A DNA stretch of 64,000 bases from Galbula dea. Its lineage: Eukaryota > Chordata > Aves > Piciformes > Galbulidae. The stretch lies in assembly GCA_013399015.1 (NCBI GenBank), contig VWZX01010557.1:326841-390840 (forward strand). The letters run 5' to 3'. Both the position numbers and the translations under genes were made by a program. Of the stretch, positions 37,838 to 51,313 are shown in pieces (the stretch's first letter is position 1; each line of letters starts with the position of its first letter). Below the pieces are notes generated by a model, which was not told the DNA's origin, made no database searches, and was given only the letters and a program-made list of their open reading frames with translations.

Positions 37838-40770
37838 CTATAATAAAAAATATAACAATAATCTGCAAATCAATTCTCATTGGCTTGAATTCACTACAAA
37901 AGTGTCTATAGTTGTAATATAGCTAAAGGTGTGACAAAGAAGGGTAACACAGAAGTATTGCCTTCTATTTCACTTCTGTTTTTGTCAATGCCTAAAGCTT
38001 GTCGGCATTCCTTTAAAAACATGGATATTTTAATCTGTTGGTGCTATCTAAGTTGGATTTCGATTTTATGTGGAAGGGATTATGTTTGCTAGCATTGCTT
38101 GATTTGCTGGCTCTAGAAGCTGAAATGTTTGCTTTGTTGCAAAGAACAAGCACCGTGTGGGCACCAGATAAAACAAATTTCCTTTGTCTGCTCCTCCAGT
38201 CTGACTGAACTCTAACATGAAGCAACAAAACTTTTAAGGATAAGAAGGTAAATTATGTTTTCGTCCCTATTCAATGCTTTGCAGAGTTATAGAGACTGTC
38301 AGCAATGATGTTAATTATTGCTTTCTGTGCTGCAAGTGCTCTCCAAATCCTGCGGGACTCAGATCACCACTTCATTTTATACAGACCAGTGAACAAACAT
38401 CAGATGGTGGCAACCTTCAGTTACCACCCATTTTGGCAAATGATATTCAAGAAATCTTATACCTATTTTCCACCAGTTGCTTCTACCTTTTCTGTATCCT
38501 CCTGCTAATTAAAAACAATGCTGTTTAGAAAATCAGATATAATTAAAATGAGTAACATACTGAAATGAAATGATGACTGGAAGGAGAAACACCTTGCCAA
38601 CAATATTGTCTGCTTTATTTGCTTTCTGATTATCAATAAGTAGCTTGGCATTTGAGATTTCAGCTTGTTCAAGACTGAGGAATTTCATGCTCCTCAAACA
38701 TAATCTTATAAGATTATAAGGGTCAGCACACTCCTTTCTGTTTAACTTTCTAACAGCAAGTATTGTGTAAACCTTAGATCTTATCCTTAGTAATATAAGT
38801 GGCACTTCTTATTCAGTGAAGTTCTACTCTGAAAATGTTGTGAGAACACCAAGGTTAATAACATCTCTTTTTCTTTCAACTGTGAAGAAAGAAACGATTA
38901 AGCCATCCAAAAGACTATGTGGTACCTTCAAGCAGCCATTAAGCACCATGCTGAGGTGATGGTAGAGGCTGTTCATCTATTTTTTATATTGTAACTAGGA
39001 CTTGCACTTAACTAGCAGTGTTAGTTATTGTTTTATGCATTAAATACACTAGCTGACAGCAAGCTGAAGCATAGGCATTGCTTAGTCTCTTAAGCAGTCT
39101 TAATATTTTCAGACTCCCACCCGGTCAGTTGACAAGTACGATTTCTCAGTATTTGAGAAGAGTGTAAGTTCCAAGTGAAATGTTATTTATAACACTTATA
39201 TTATTGTTCTCCTGCTGGATTGTTAGAAAATGAAGGAAATAGATTAGACAACGAGAACAATAAAGCTTACTTCATGTTTCTTGCAGTTTCTTGAAAATTA
39301 CAGTCTGTGTGCTTCATGTTAGAGCTACTTATAATGTAAATTGGATTTATTCCTCTGAAATATGACTCCTATTCTCGTTTTAGTTACATTTATTCCTAGA
39401 CTGAGTTAGGTGAAATTGAAGAGTGAAAAAAAAGCTTAAAACACCAATTTGGCAAAATGAGGGAGTAGAAAGTTATCCAACTTTTCATGCTAGTTTCTTA
39501 GACACACACAAGAGGAGAGGCTGACTGATGGTCATGAATTTCACATTCATAATGTGATACAGAACTTGATATTTCTGCACTGTTTACTCCCATGCAATGG
39601 GAAGTGAAAACAAACACTCATCATGTCACTATATTTGTTTGCCGAACCAAGAGAAAGAAGATGAGACTGTTTCTCAAATATAAATATCACAGTCAGACAT
39701 ACATAAAAAACCAGAAAATACATTATTTGGTTTCTTGTTGGCAATTTCAGTAGAGACAGATTGAACATGAGGTAAGTTTATCCTTTTGCTGTTGTGCGGC
39801 ATATTAGTACTGGTGTTGGCCTATCTTGGCCATCTTGTCTAGGTGGAGGATTTCAGTGTATTTAGTAAGCGGCTAAAAAAACCTTCATTATTTCAACTTG
39901 TTAAAAATAGATGTTGATGAATTCACTGCTAATGAAAAGACATTGTATTCCCTTATCTCTCCTGGACTGAAACTTTCCTTATAGTTTGGATTGTAAAACA
40001 GGTGTCTTAGGGAAATAAATGTTTCTGAGAGTAAGAGGCAACACTGGGACAAAACTGAAGTACTGTTATGTTAAAAAGTTTCTGAATCTTGGGACACGAC
40101 ATGATGAGAAACCCAGGCTTCCTTGTATCTTGTTAAAAAAAAGACTAAAAATAAGTATCAAAAGTCATACCAGTAGCAATGGGTTTCCTCTTAAAAAAAT
40201 TAGGGTTATTAAAGCTTGATTAAATAGTGGGTTTGCTGGTGAAAGCAGGGATGTATTTATAACTGGTGTGTTTCATGTGAAACAAGGGTGCGTGCTAGCT
40301 CCAACCCTATTCACAATCTTTTTCAGCATGATGCTCCAAAGGGCCACAGCAGACCTCGATGATCAGGATGGTATCTATATCCGATACCGTACTGATGGAA
40401 GCCTATTCAATCTAAGGTGACTGAAGGCCCACACTAAGACCTTAAATCATTTTGTCCGGGAGCTGCTCTATGCTGATGACGTCGTTCTTGTTGCACACAC
40501 AGAAGCAGCTCTGCAGTGTTTAACATCCTGCTTTGCAGACGCTGCTGAGCTCTTTGGGCTGGAAGTCAGCTTAAAGAAGACAGAAGTTCTCTGTCAACCG
40601 GCACCCCAGGAAGTCTTCCATCATCCCCATATCACCATTGGCGAATCAAGCTCAAATCAGTTCAGCAGTTTAATTACCTAGGTAGCCTCATCTCCTCGGA
40701 TGGCAAGATTGACGGAGAGATAGACAACAGGCTAGCAAAGGCATATAATGCTTTTGGAAAGCTTCATAAA

Positions 40771-40785
40771 NNNNNNNNNNNNNNN
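40771..40785. other. Assembly gap (15 N)
   Basis: Run of 15 unknown bases inside the RTE-like element. The protein on either side skips a large part of the thumb and post-RT region, so the gap either hides more sequence than its length or sits at a real deletion. Confidence 0.99.
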
Positions 40786-40787
40786 AC

Positions 40788-41054
40788 TGGTCTACTCTGG
40801 CCTCCAAGTGGGAGGCCTGGAGACACACCATCTATAACGCTGAGGATGCTTTTGAGAAAGCACGCAGGATCACCCTGGAGGAGAAAAGACGATGCAGAAA
40901 GAATTGTGCCTTGCAGAACACACCATCTAAGGAGTCTTTCTGCTGTGTCTTTTGCAACCGCTCATGCCTATCTCGTATTGGCGTTTTTAGCCACCAACGT
41001 GCTTGCAACAAACGTGGCTACAGCCCTTCCCAAATCTTCGTTCGCGAAGACTAG
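40788..41054 (+). pseudogene. RTE-like element C-terminal coding remnant
   Basis: 88 codons plus stop in the element's reading frame, starting WSTLASKWEAWRHTIYNAED and passing through KARRITLEEKRRCRKNC to the Cys/His motif CVFCNRSCLSRIGVFSHQRA and the stop at 41052-41054. It is open but lacks the rest of the protein and has no start codon of its own. The longer open frame at 40846-41064 is an out-of-frame shadow. Confidence 0.75.
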
Positions 41055-41635
41055 CCATGAGTGAGTTTCACATGCAGTATTAGGTGATAAGGTTTATTCT
41101 ATTTATAAAAAGAAGATTTCAAAGTTAAACTGTATTGTATTTTGCCTTTGAGGAAAGAACCCTGATATAAAAATAAATTTTTTCCTGTGTGTTCCTGTTT
41201 ATCCTATGCACTGTTAAGCCAGTGCTGGTGCAACTTAGAAGACTCTTCCTTCAAACCCATTTTTTGACTCCAAGAATCTTGCTTCAGGTGTTTCATACAG
41301 ATAGGGCTAGTGAACATCTTTTTGCTTTTTTTAAAGTTCATGCTCTTTCTAAGGTCAGAAGTCCAAAGTAGCACTTATAGAAGAAGTGGAGTGAGATCAA
41401 AGTAATACATTCACATAGTTTTTGATATTTTTATCTTTCTGAAGGCTTTGGTAGCTTTTAGTCTCTCAAAGATTACAGTAGTTCACTGAAAGTAAACGTA
41501 TTTAAGAAGAATGAAATTTATTAATGCCTGCTGTTCTGTTAAGCAAAAGGAGAAAGGAGGTGTATGTACAGATGACAAATAATAATAAAAAAAAATTCAA
41601 TAGTACCTTATCACTTTAGGATGAATTATGCTGGT

Positions 41636-41701
41636 TTTGATGGTTTGGGGTTTTTTGGGGGGTGTTTTCATTGGTTTTTGTTTTTTGTTTTTTTTTTTTC
41701 A
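41636..41701. repeat. G/T-rich low-complexity tract
   Basis: Runs of T and G (ggttttttggggggtgtttt and later long T runs) on the plus strand, equivalent to an A/C-rich tract in the transcript. Only one or two G runs are long enough for a quadruplex, so I call it low complexity only. Confidence 0.8.
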
Positions 41702-42448
41702 ATTCTAACATCTTTCCCTTGAGAAAACCTATGTGCTACCGGGTAACATTTCTGCCCTGTGTTGTTTTCAAAAGACTTTGTTTTGCATGGTGTTTCTTGG
41801 TGAAGGATCAAGAAGCCAAGCTGGGCTGATGTGCTGTGATATCTGGCTTCACTGGACTACTGGTTTGCATAGAGGAGTCTTGTTATAAGCTCTGCAGCAC
41901 CACGTGCAGCAACAGTGTTTGACATCTCTTGGAGAAACACAAATATTCTTCCATGTACAATTTCTTCTATAAGATACAGTATGTAGGCAAAATGCTGGGT
42001 AAGATGTTGGATGATTGGGGAATCTGGTCTCTGCCATTGAGTGATCATAAGCAAGATGACATTTAACCTCTCTAATTTATGTCAAATAGAAAGTAAAATA
42101 TTTACTTGCTAAATTGAAAGCATATTGCAAAGGTTAATGAGTGGAAAGCATTCATAGGACCTGTTATGCAAAAGCAATGAGTTATCATCATTCTTAGACC
42201 TCTAAATTTAGTTGATTATTTTTATTTTTAAGATTAGTTCACATAAATATTTGGCCTCTTCTCCTTTTAATTTTGAATTTGTAACTTAATGGGGACACTT
42301 TCTATTTAATTGTTTATTTCCTGCATGAAATCACTTTATTTTTGTTATATATTATGCAAACTGTATGGTTTCAAGAGGCTCTGAAAGACCTATATAGCTA
42401 TGTATAACATGTATATTCATAAGTTTTCTTCTGATGGTTTTTCAATCT

Positions 42449-42480
42449 AAATTTAGTAAAAACCAAATTTAGTAAAAACC
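42449..42480. repeat. 16-bp perfect tandem duplication
   Basis: aaatttagtaaaaacc occurs twice head to tail, followed by aaag, which begins a third unit. A small local duplication, likely replication slippage. Confidence 0.9.
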
Positions 42481-45400
42481 AAAGAACTAGAAACAAAGAA
42501 GCATAACAGTGTATTAATAAATAAATCATAACAGAAATAAGAAATGATAAACCATCTGTTTTGAAAAACACCCTGAATTTTAAGCAAACAATTCTATCAA
42601 ACCTATATGTGGATTTACAGTACAGTTTCCTAGCTACTCTAGCACTGTATGAGAGCAAGTATAGAGTAGGTTTGTTATATGCAGGACCATGGCTCTACAA
42701 GCAACTGTAAAGCTAAGTAAAGCACATGAACATGCAGAACAACCAGAAAACCTGTCTGATGCTTTCAAGAAGCATAGAACACATTGTGTGAGCGTATTGT
42801 GATTGCGTGGACCAGATGCTGTAAGCAAGTTATTCAGAAAGCTTGGCCCCTTTGCACTAAGAATTTACAATATTTTTGTGCTGTGTATTTCCAAACAGAC
42901 AGCAGATATATGATTAATGTGCACTCACATAAACAATATGCAGCATACTCACAATCTAGTTAAAACCTTTCATCATGAACAGAACTAATGCACATCTAGA
43001 AAATTTGAACAAAGGACAATGTTTACAGGTGGCAAAATAAGAGGTACAAGGACTGTGGGGAAACACAACAGCTGTAACGTAGATGGATACCAAGTATATC
43101 TATGCAAAAGGTAGATGTAGAAGTTTGATGGGTGCAAAGCTTAACAAATTAGCCTTCCAGAAAGGTACTTTCCTGTGTCTCATGACAAAGCATGTCTCAT
43201 AAACTATGTAACTATATTTGGTACTAGATATTGTTTTGTCATTGCTGCTTTTGCCACAGATGAATTAAAGCTTGTACTAGATTTGCAAAGCACCCCTCAT
43301 GTTAAGAGAATTTAATAAACATTTAATAAAGCTCAAACTATAAATATAGTCCCAAATTACTTGAGGACTTTAAAATAAACTTCTATCTCACCCATAAAAA
43401 ATTTTACATAAAACTATTGAAGATGCTGCCAGTCCATTTGTTGAAATACAATGTTAAAATGATTTTCTTCTACCAAATATTTTATCACATAAAAAATTGT
43501 TTTGTCTTGCTGGACTCAGTCCAATGCTAGGTGCACAGCCCTGATATATGAATGATCTCTCCTGCATCTTTAACTCAGGGAAACTGTATCAAATCTATCA
43601 ACATATCACTTACTTGTATACTGAGAGAGATGGATATCTGTTATTATCTATAGACACTGAAGAAACTTTAAAGTATCTTCAGCAGCCAAGATATGAATTT
43701 TACATGAAAATGTAAACAATATGGTAACAGAACCAAGATAATTCTATTATTGTGGCCAGTCAAAAATAACGGAAGGCATCAGGAAGAACTTTCGACTTTT
43801 CAGATCTTCTAATCCAAATACACTTTGAAGTTGAATTAGAAAGTCAAAATAATCCACCATCATTATATGAGTGCAACAGTGGAAGGTGACTGCATTAATG
43901 AAATACAAAACATGTTCTGTATTCGTAAAGAATATGGGCAAGAAGTGACATGAGAATGTTAATACTCATTTTTATAGGAGGTTTCCATGGATTATTAGGC
44001 TACGTTAGTCTCAATGACCTCTAAGTTATTTCACAAAAAATGAAAAGTTATTTTGATTAATTTTTTTTCAGTAGTATTTTTAAGTCTATACAAGCTTATT
44101 GTTGGTGACTAGGAAATCAAGGAAAGTAGCATTTCCTAAGTTTGAGCAAAGCTAAGTTACAATTCCTGTTTGATCTCTGATGCAGTTCATGGAGCAGCAT
44201 GAACAATGCCATTACGCAAAACTCCTTAAGTCTTGAAGTACAATCTCTTCCTTTTAACAGGTAGTTTTGAACTCATTTTCATACCGTTATTAACAAGGCC
44301 AATAACAGTATTGAACAGGGAAGACTGGGAAAAAGAAAAGCAGTGAGAAAAGTGAAGCAGACACAGAAGCTAAAGCCATATTCCTGTAATAATTAACCCT
44401 TTTTATCATGACCTTAGCCTTTAAATCTGAATGATAGCCCAGTTCAAAAAATTAAGAAGTATCACTCCAGCTTAATAAAGGATATGATTTTGCATTGGAG
44501 ATTTTGTTAGATTTGTAGAACTCTTTTTCTCTTAATGTATCTCTCCTGGCTCTCTATCCTCCTGTGTATTAGTTCTACTGAAGTTACTAAGCTATTACTA
44601 GAAAGGACATCTGTCTCTTCCCTTTTCTTCTCTATTCATACCATTACTGTGAGATCCCTACAGACTGGACCTCCTAAAGAGATCCCTGAATTTAACAAGA
44701 AAATAATAAATATTACACAAATATTATTGAGAAAATGGAAATTAAATCAACATTTGCTCCTTGATAGTAGACATTACTTAATTCCCCAGAAGACTATAAA
44801 GGTCTTTCATATTTGTGTCATTTTTATGATACTCTTCCTTGCTGCTGACTTGAACAAGTTAGTAAGATGCACCAGTCCTGAAAGAAAGCTGAAGTGCTTT
44901 TGATTGTGTCCTCCAAAGACAGTATTATACACTGCTATCTCACATCAGCATTAAAAGGCATTTTCGCATTTAAAAGGTATTTCTGTAAGTTTTTCAAAGG
45001 ACAAATATTAAATAGCACCTTTTTAATAAAGACATATTAATGGTGGGGAATATTAGTATTTGTCTTCTTGTTTTACTTTTTGGTCTGTTTTAAATGCTTT
45101 AAAATTATGTAGTATGACAATTTGTATATAATGCTGACACTTAACTTTCTCTATCATAGTTTGAAGTATACCCATGAGGTCTGATAAGATGATGGTTTAA
45201 TGGCCTCCATATTTTTTATGTTAAGCTTTTGTTAAAGAAAATCTTCTGCTGTGTGAAAATATTGTATGTCCTTGCCTTTCCCATTTTGAGACTTTCCCAT
45301 TTGAGACTTCCCATACAAAGAGACAAGCATTATTATGAGGCAATTTTACCTTTCATGTGAAGAGAATTACAAAACTAATCTTGGTCTTGAAGATTTACAA

Positions 45401-48400
45401 AGATTTCTCAAGAAATGTCACCCAATTAGTCTTTGTTCCATGGGAACAAAAACTTTAAATCCTGACTTGGAACTTCCTGAACTTCCTGAGCACTGGAACT
45501 TCCTGGCAGTGCTGGGTGCCTTACAGGACCAAGGCCACGAAGTACTACATTTTCATGAGACTATTAAATAATTAGGTAATTCTATTCAGCTAAAGATATT
45601 TAAATACACGGTAACCTAAAATCTTCAAATTGTAAAGGAAATTTATATGTGCCATGAGAATAAAGCAGTAGAACAACCTTCTACTCATTTTTGTTCAGTA
45701 AAATTATGCAGGTTTCATGGAAACAATATTTCTGTATATGTAACTCTCGAAATTGCTTCACCAAACTTAAATATAACAAATAATTTAGAAAACACACTAT
45801 CTCTACCCTGTCATTTATTTTTGCATGAAAATAGATTTTAAAAGAGAGGAACCATTTTTGTAGTTCATTTTCCATCCCTTTTTCTTCCATGAAAAAATTA
45901 AGAAATGGCATATAGATCTTACACTTCAGGACCCTATTCCTGCCAGTCAGTATGTAATTACTTTCATTTTAGTGGGCAATGCAACATTAGAGCAATACTT
46001 AGAAGCACACAGATTTATTGAGTGTGCTTTACCGAACTTCAAATTTTAAATTAGTGATATATGGATTATCAAAGAAGGAGATATTAACCATTTTCATCAA
46101 ATGCTAATGCCATAATATGTATTAAAACTTGTGTAATTCTCTTCTTTAAAATGGACTACAATATAGTACTTTAGAAGACAGAAAATGCTGTCCTTCAAAA
46201 TGCTAAAAAGTTTGAGAGTTATTCATTCTCTTCTAACAACACTAAGCTTTTATCAAGTATTTATATGTCTGACAACAAAACATCAAGGGTCACAATTGTA
46301 ATAAGGGCTTAAATTATTGTTATGGTTTTTAGTAACCCAAGAGATATTTTCTATCTTTTCTCCATGTCATGATAACAAAACAAAGCTGGATTTGTGCTTG
46401 TTGATGTTATCTTGTCTTCCCCATAATGTTTATGAAAAAACATATCTTTCATTGCTATCCATTTAGACTGTCTTTCTAGCTGCAAAACATTTTGATTAAG
46501 CTAAAGAAAAGCTTAAAAACTGTATGAATATCTGAAGTGCATGGAGAGAAAATGAAGCAGCTGTATCCATATTTTGGTTCTGTGATTACCATACTTACTG
46601 ATGTAACTGTCAGGAGTAAAGGAGAAAGGTAGAAAAATTCCTTATGCATACATTCATACTTAACATTCAGTTTCATGGTAAACTTCAATTTCTAGAAAAT
46701 TTGCATATTTGTAATTAGACCTCTTAATGTTTAAAAAAGGTATGAACTGAAATTGAAACTGCTCTGGTAGCTTAGGAAAAGCTTAGTTTAGAAATGTCCA
46801 CCACTCCTGTGACTCTCCAGTGTTTATGTCTAATGACCATTTGCCAACCTGGTTCACTTAAATGAGACATTTACTCAGCATTCTGCCCAGGTTTCTCTCT
46901 TCACACCACTTGTAGGAAAGTTTAGTGCATTACCCAACCTTCTACCAAATTTTATCAGTAACTTTTCATTCAACCAAAAAACCACCTGGCAAGTGGAGAT
47001 GGAACAGGTTGCAGACATATAAAGCTATGATATTAATCACACTTCACTAGCAAACCCAACCTCTACCATGATGATCAAGATTTCTAGAGCTATGCATTCA
47101 TTTCATACTGGTTAGGCAGAGAAAAAGAGTGGAATTGTAACCATGGGGACAAACTTGCCTATCCTCAGCCAGCAGCTGGATCTTTCATTAGACATTTTTT
47201 GGTTTTTAATATGTAAAAACATATTTTAGTTTTGGGGAATTGCAGCAAGACATGGTAGGACCTCCATGCTGATTCTTCACTAGCTGCTCTGGTACTCTAA
47301 CAAAAATCTTGCAATACTACAGCATTAGTAAGCCAAAAATAACTCCTTGAGAAGCTTTACCTTGCCTGCGTTATGCTAAATGAAGCTCCTGGTCAGGGGA
47401 GAACAGCACCTTTATTTATGGTTTTAACCAGGGAGATATGGGAATCTTTTTGGTACTGTGGCTAATCACAGGTATGATTGCAGGCATCAAAAGCTCAATC
47501 CAGTAGAAAAAAATGCCTAGAATAGAAGCTTGCCTGTAAGATTCAATATTATTTTTTTTTCCAGATATATTTACTAATACACCAAACTGTAGAAATAGTA
47601 GAATAGGTTATTCCCTATTGCAGTTTCCTTAGCTTACTTGATACTGTAGGTGTAAAGAAGAGAGAAAATAGCATAATCTATATGGAAATTGGTATCCTTA
47701 CAAAATTCATCAAAATAAATTAGCTGCAATCTAACAAGTTCTGCAAGATTAAAATAAGCCACAGGCACTGATTTCTTTTAAATTCTAAACCCAGCAACTA
47801 ATATCATTAGAGACTAAGCTGCTTCAAATAGTGTTACTTGCCTATGGTTATAACCTTCCATTGATAACCCACCTGCAAACCCAGTGAAATCAAACTCTGA
47901 ACAGAATGGGTTGGTACAGATGTAAGACCATGCCATACAACCATTCTTCTGTTTTGAAAGACAGTAGGTTTCTCATAATTAATAGAATTCATTTAGAAAG
48001 TGGAAAAATTTCAAAGAAGATGGATACTTAGATCATAAAAAAAAATGCAAAGCTGCGAAGTGAAGAACTTTTCTTCTCATTTAGCGAATGTTTCTCATTT
48101 ATCAGTAGTAGTATTCTGAACAGGCTGACTGGAGCTGAACATACCTTCTCATTCTGGCTTTCAAGATATTAAATGAAATGTTGTTACTGCAGTTTTCATA
48201 TTTAAAAAAATGCTGCCTTAATGTAAAATTGCCAATTCTTTCTATAAAAAACCTTATGCTTGAAAATATACCTAAAATACCCTAAAGACAATTCCATCAT
48301 GTGCTACAATGAAAGATTTATTCATCTGCCAAAGAAAAACAGTCTTTTCTAAAATAAATACAATACAAGGGCACCCTGATATCAGGAAGAAGAAACTCTT

Positions 48401-50027
48401 TGAGATGTCTATTTAGTGTGAATATCAACTAAATATTCATGCAATTTAGGTACTTTATTTTAGATAAATTTGCATTTTATAGTATATTTCTACACCCTAG
48501 ATGGCCTGAACTAGCCACTTCTAGTAAACGTTTCCTAGAGATTTTTGTTGTGCTATGCTTATATATTTTATGCTCAGCATCAACTATGCCATTCCTTAAG
48601 GCCCAATAAATGTTTTGCATCTACACATTACCACACTGATTAGCACACTATGTCGTAAACATAATATTTGGAATTCAATGACTCTTTAATTTCTAATTTG
48701 TACAGCTGCTTCTTGATTTTTCCCTTACTGTGATTTTAGTGATATTTCAATAATATTTGAGTGTTCCTTTTTCTCTCTTTTTTTCCTTTTCTTCAAAAAG
48801 ATTGTCTCTGAGCTACTATAAGTACACACTTCTCTATCGATCCTGTTATCAGTTAGAAGCTGAAAGGATTATCCAAGTCCTAACATGTAACAGATAACAG
48901 ATGAGAATAATGACCTTTACATTGGTTTATTAATTTCGAGGGCATTTAGGATTCATCAAACAACATCCTGCGCTGACTGGGCTTAATGGTCTTTGCTTTT
49001 TTCTTACTGTTTCTAATCCTATTAAAAAAATCCCAAACCCTAACAAGCCCTAACCACAAAATATTTTCATCTGCCAATACATCAAAATCAACCAATCCAC
49101 ATGCTTCTTTCCTGCCCCTTGCCCAAGCCAAATGAATAATAAACTTGCTGCTGCTTCTCCTTTATATGCTTAAGGCCATCTGGTTTCTAACCAGTAGTGG
49201 AAGATAACTGCTTTATAATTATCCCCAGTTATATCATTACCTTACTATCTGCAAATTGCAGGAACTTTCTGCTCTCACATTTAGTTTATTCATTAATTTC
49301 ACTCATTAGCAACGTGTGGGAACTCAGCTATTTCCCTGAAAATTTAATCTTTCAAATTACCCATGAATTTTTCACTTTGTGTATTAGCTAGTATTATGCT
49401 GAAAGGGAAACTTGTGAGAAACGAATATTAAATTGTTGGCTGAACATACCTGCACTTTTTGTCTGATGAAAATGACTCTTAGTAGGAGTGAATATAGGAT
49501 TTCGGGTACATGCTAAACATTGACTGTCCAGGTGGCATTTTGTGGCTAGGTCCGACGTTGGTACCACAGTGCATACACGTGAGGAGTCTGGCATCAGAAT
49601 AGAGTTCAGAAGCCAGACTATTTGTGGGTAAGGGCACTCAGACAAGGAGAGATGGAGTCCTGAGTCTGAGTCCCTGGTGCCCAGGGTTATTTCTGTGGAT
49701 TTTTTAACAGATGGTCATTTACGTAAGATAAGTAATAGGAAAATACTCTGGCACTACAACACAGGACTGCCTCTGTCTGAGTGATTACTCTAAATGTTAG
49801 CTACACCAGCAATATGCCTTGTAGAACGCCAGCCCTTTCTGGCCTGTGAGATCCACAGCTTACTGCCCTGTTCCCTTCCTCTTGCTGCACACCAGCTGCT
49901 ATTGCTGTCTATTGCTAGGTGATTTACTCTGGGAAAATATATGCTTATGCTGAGCTAAACAAAGAAACTGTCTCTTGAGTTAACACAGTAACCACCTGAC
50001 TCCAATCTAACTGAAGTTATGCCTTTT

Positions 50028-50090
50028 TGAGTGGGAGGTTGGGCTAGAAGTCTCTTCCACACTACATTTTTGTAAGGTTCTAAGGTTACA
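50028..50090 (+). repeat. Possible degraded CR1 tail
   Basis: gagtgggaggttgggctagaagtctcttccacactacatttttgtaagg resembles a decayed CR1 3' end (ggttggactagatgatctc...cccttccaacc...attctgtga). The match is loose with deletions, and there is no coding part to support it. Confidence 0.35.
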
Positions 50091-51313
50091 TGAAAGAGAG
50101 AATGTGACTCCTTTCATGGCTTTTTTAAGGCAACCTAAACTGAATGTATGAAAGGTATTATTTCAGGCTGTGCATGCCAAGTGGATCAGAGAACTCAGCG
50201 CATTCCCTGGATCTCAGTGGGGTTTGGCAGGAACTTAACAAGAGATTGACTCCTTGCAGTTCATGGTGGGACAGTTCTGGTGGGTGTGTCAAAACTGTTG
50301 GTTTCAACTGAGTAACCTACCAAGTTTAGTAATGTCTAAGGTCAATCCATTGTGAAGTGGGATTTGGGGGGTTTAGAGGTCTAGACTAGAGAAACAAGGT
50401 TTGCCTAAGTGCTGCCTACACCTTGGTGTTGATCAGTTTTACTTGCTTTATAGGACATTCGTTCTTAACATCTTCAACATATTAATCAATTCATTACTTT
50501 CAGAGCAAACTGCAATGTAGTCTGAAAGCCTGTGTCTGCTGTTTCCCCCAATTTCATTGTTATATGTATGCCTGTGTGTAACTGGAAGACATATCAAAAT
50601 TATTTCCCTTAATTCAGAATTTTCTGCTTTATGTCAGCTTGCATATCAGAATGAGCAGTCTTGAAATGTTTGTGTATGAGTTACTGCATTATGTTGTAAA
50701 CAGCACAGTGTGTCCAGTGTGTCAGCTGAATCAGATTGCTGAAAATGTATAGATCAATAATTTGGTTTATTTTTAGGTCTTGTATTGTCCCTCTCTGTCC
50801 TAGATGCTGTTAGTCTTCTTTTAGCCTGAAAATCTGAAGGTCGGTTTGAAGTCATGATCACATAATGGTTCTTTTAAAATCAACAGCTGAGACTGTCCTT
50901 GGGAGATATTGTTACTTATTTCTTAATCTTTTGGGACTGACAGAATAGTCTGACTAGATTACAAAAACATACAGGGAAACTACAAGGTCTATCACTTCAT
51001 ACATGACCCCCCCGATCACTGAGAACTGCATTTGAAGAGAAGCTGTGAGTCTTTGGTGTGTCTGTAAATCAGATTGTAATTTTCCAATCAACTGTGTAGC
51101 TCATCCAGGTATCATTTCATCATTTTATCATTTCATCAGCCATGTAATCTGTTTGTATATATATATTTTCTACAGGAGGGTGGATGATTAAATGGTTTTG
51201 AAAAGTATTATTTACAAGAAGTTTAAAGATCACAGAGTTTTACCTTCCTCTAAGTCAATTATTGAGACAAATCCCAAACAACAGATAGATATTGGATCTT
51301 TCAACCACATGCT

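Larger units (their letters stand above)
40235..41060 (+). mobile_element. RTE-like non-LTR retrotransposon remnant (reverse transcriptase and C-terminus)
   Basis: Plus-strand LINE fragment not of CR1 type. Frame from 40277 reads VKQGCVLAPTLFTIFFSMML, then DGIYIRYRTDGSLFNLR, a TGA stop (40418-40420), LKAHTKT, and the catalytic box ELLYADDVVLVAH. After a frameshift near 40646-40650 it reads LKSVQQFNYLGSLISSDGKI and stops at a 15-N gap. Beyond the gap, frame 40788-41054 is open to a natural stop and gives the element's C-terminus with CCVFCNRSCLSRIGVFSHQR, a C2HC/C2HH-like finger. This combination matches a widespread RTE-related LINE group from my memory; AviRTE of birds is one candidate. About 100-150 residues between the two parts are missing at the gap. 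The element is dead. Confidence 0.8.

Noticed and set aside
40846..41064. 72-codon plus-strand frame in the RTE-like element
   Set aside because: Out of frame with the element's protein; the frame 40788-41054 carries the recognisable C-terminus.
44535..44903. 122-codon plus-strand open frame
   Set aside because: No recognisable domain, AT-rich composition like the intron around it and no promoter or splice support; likely chance.
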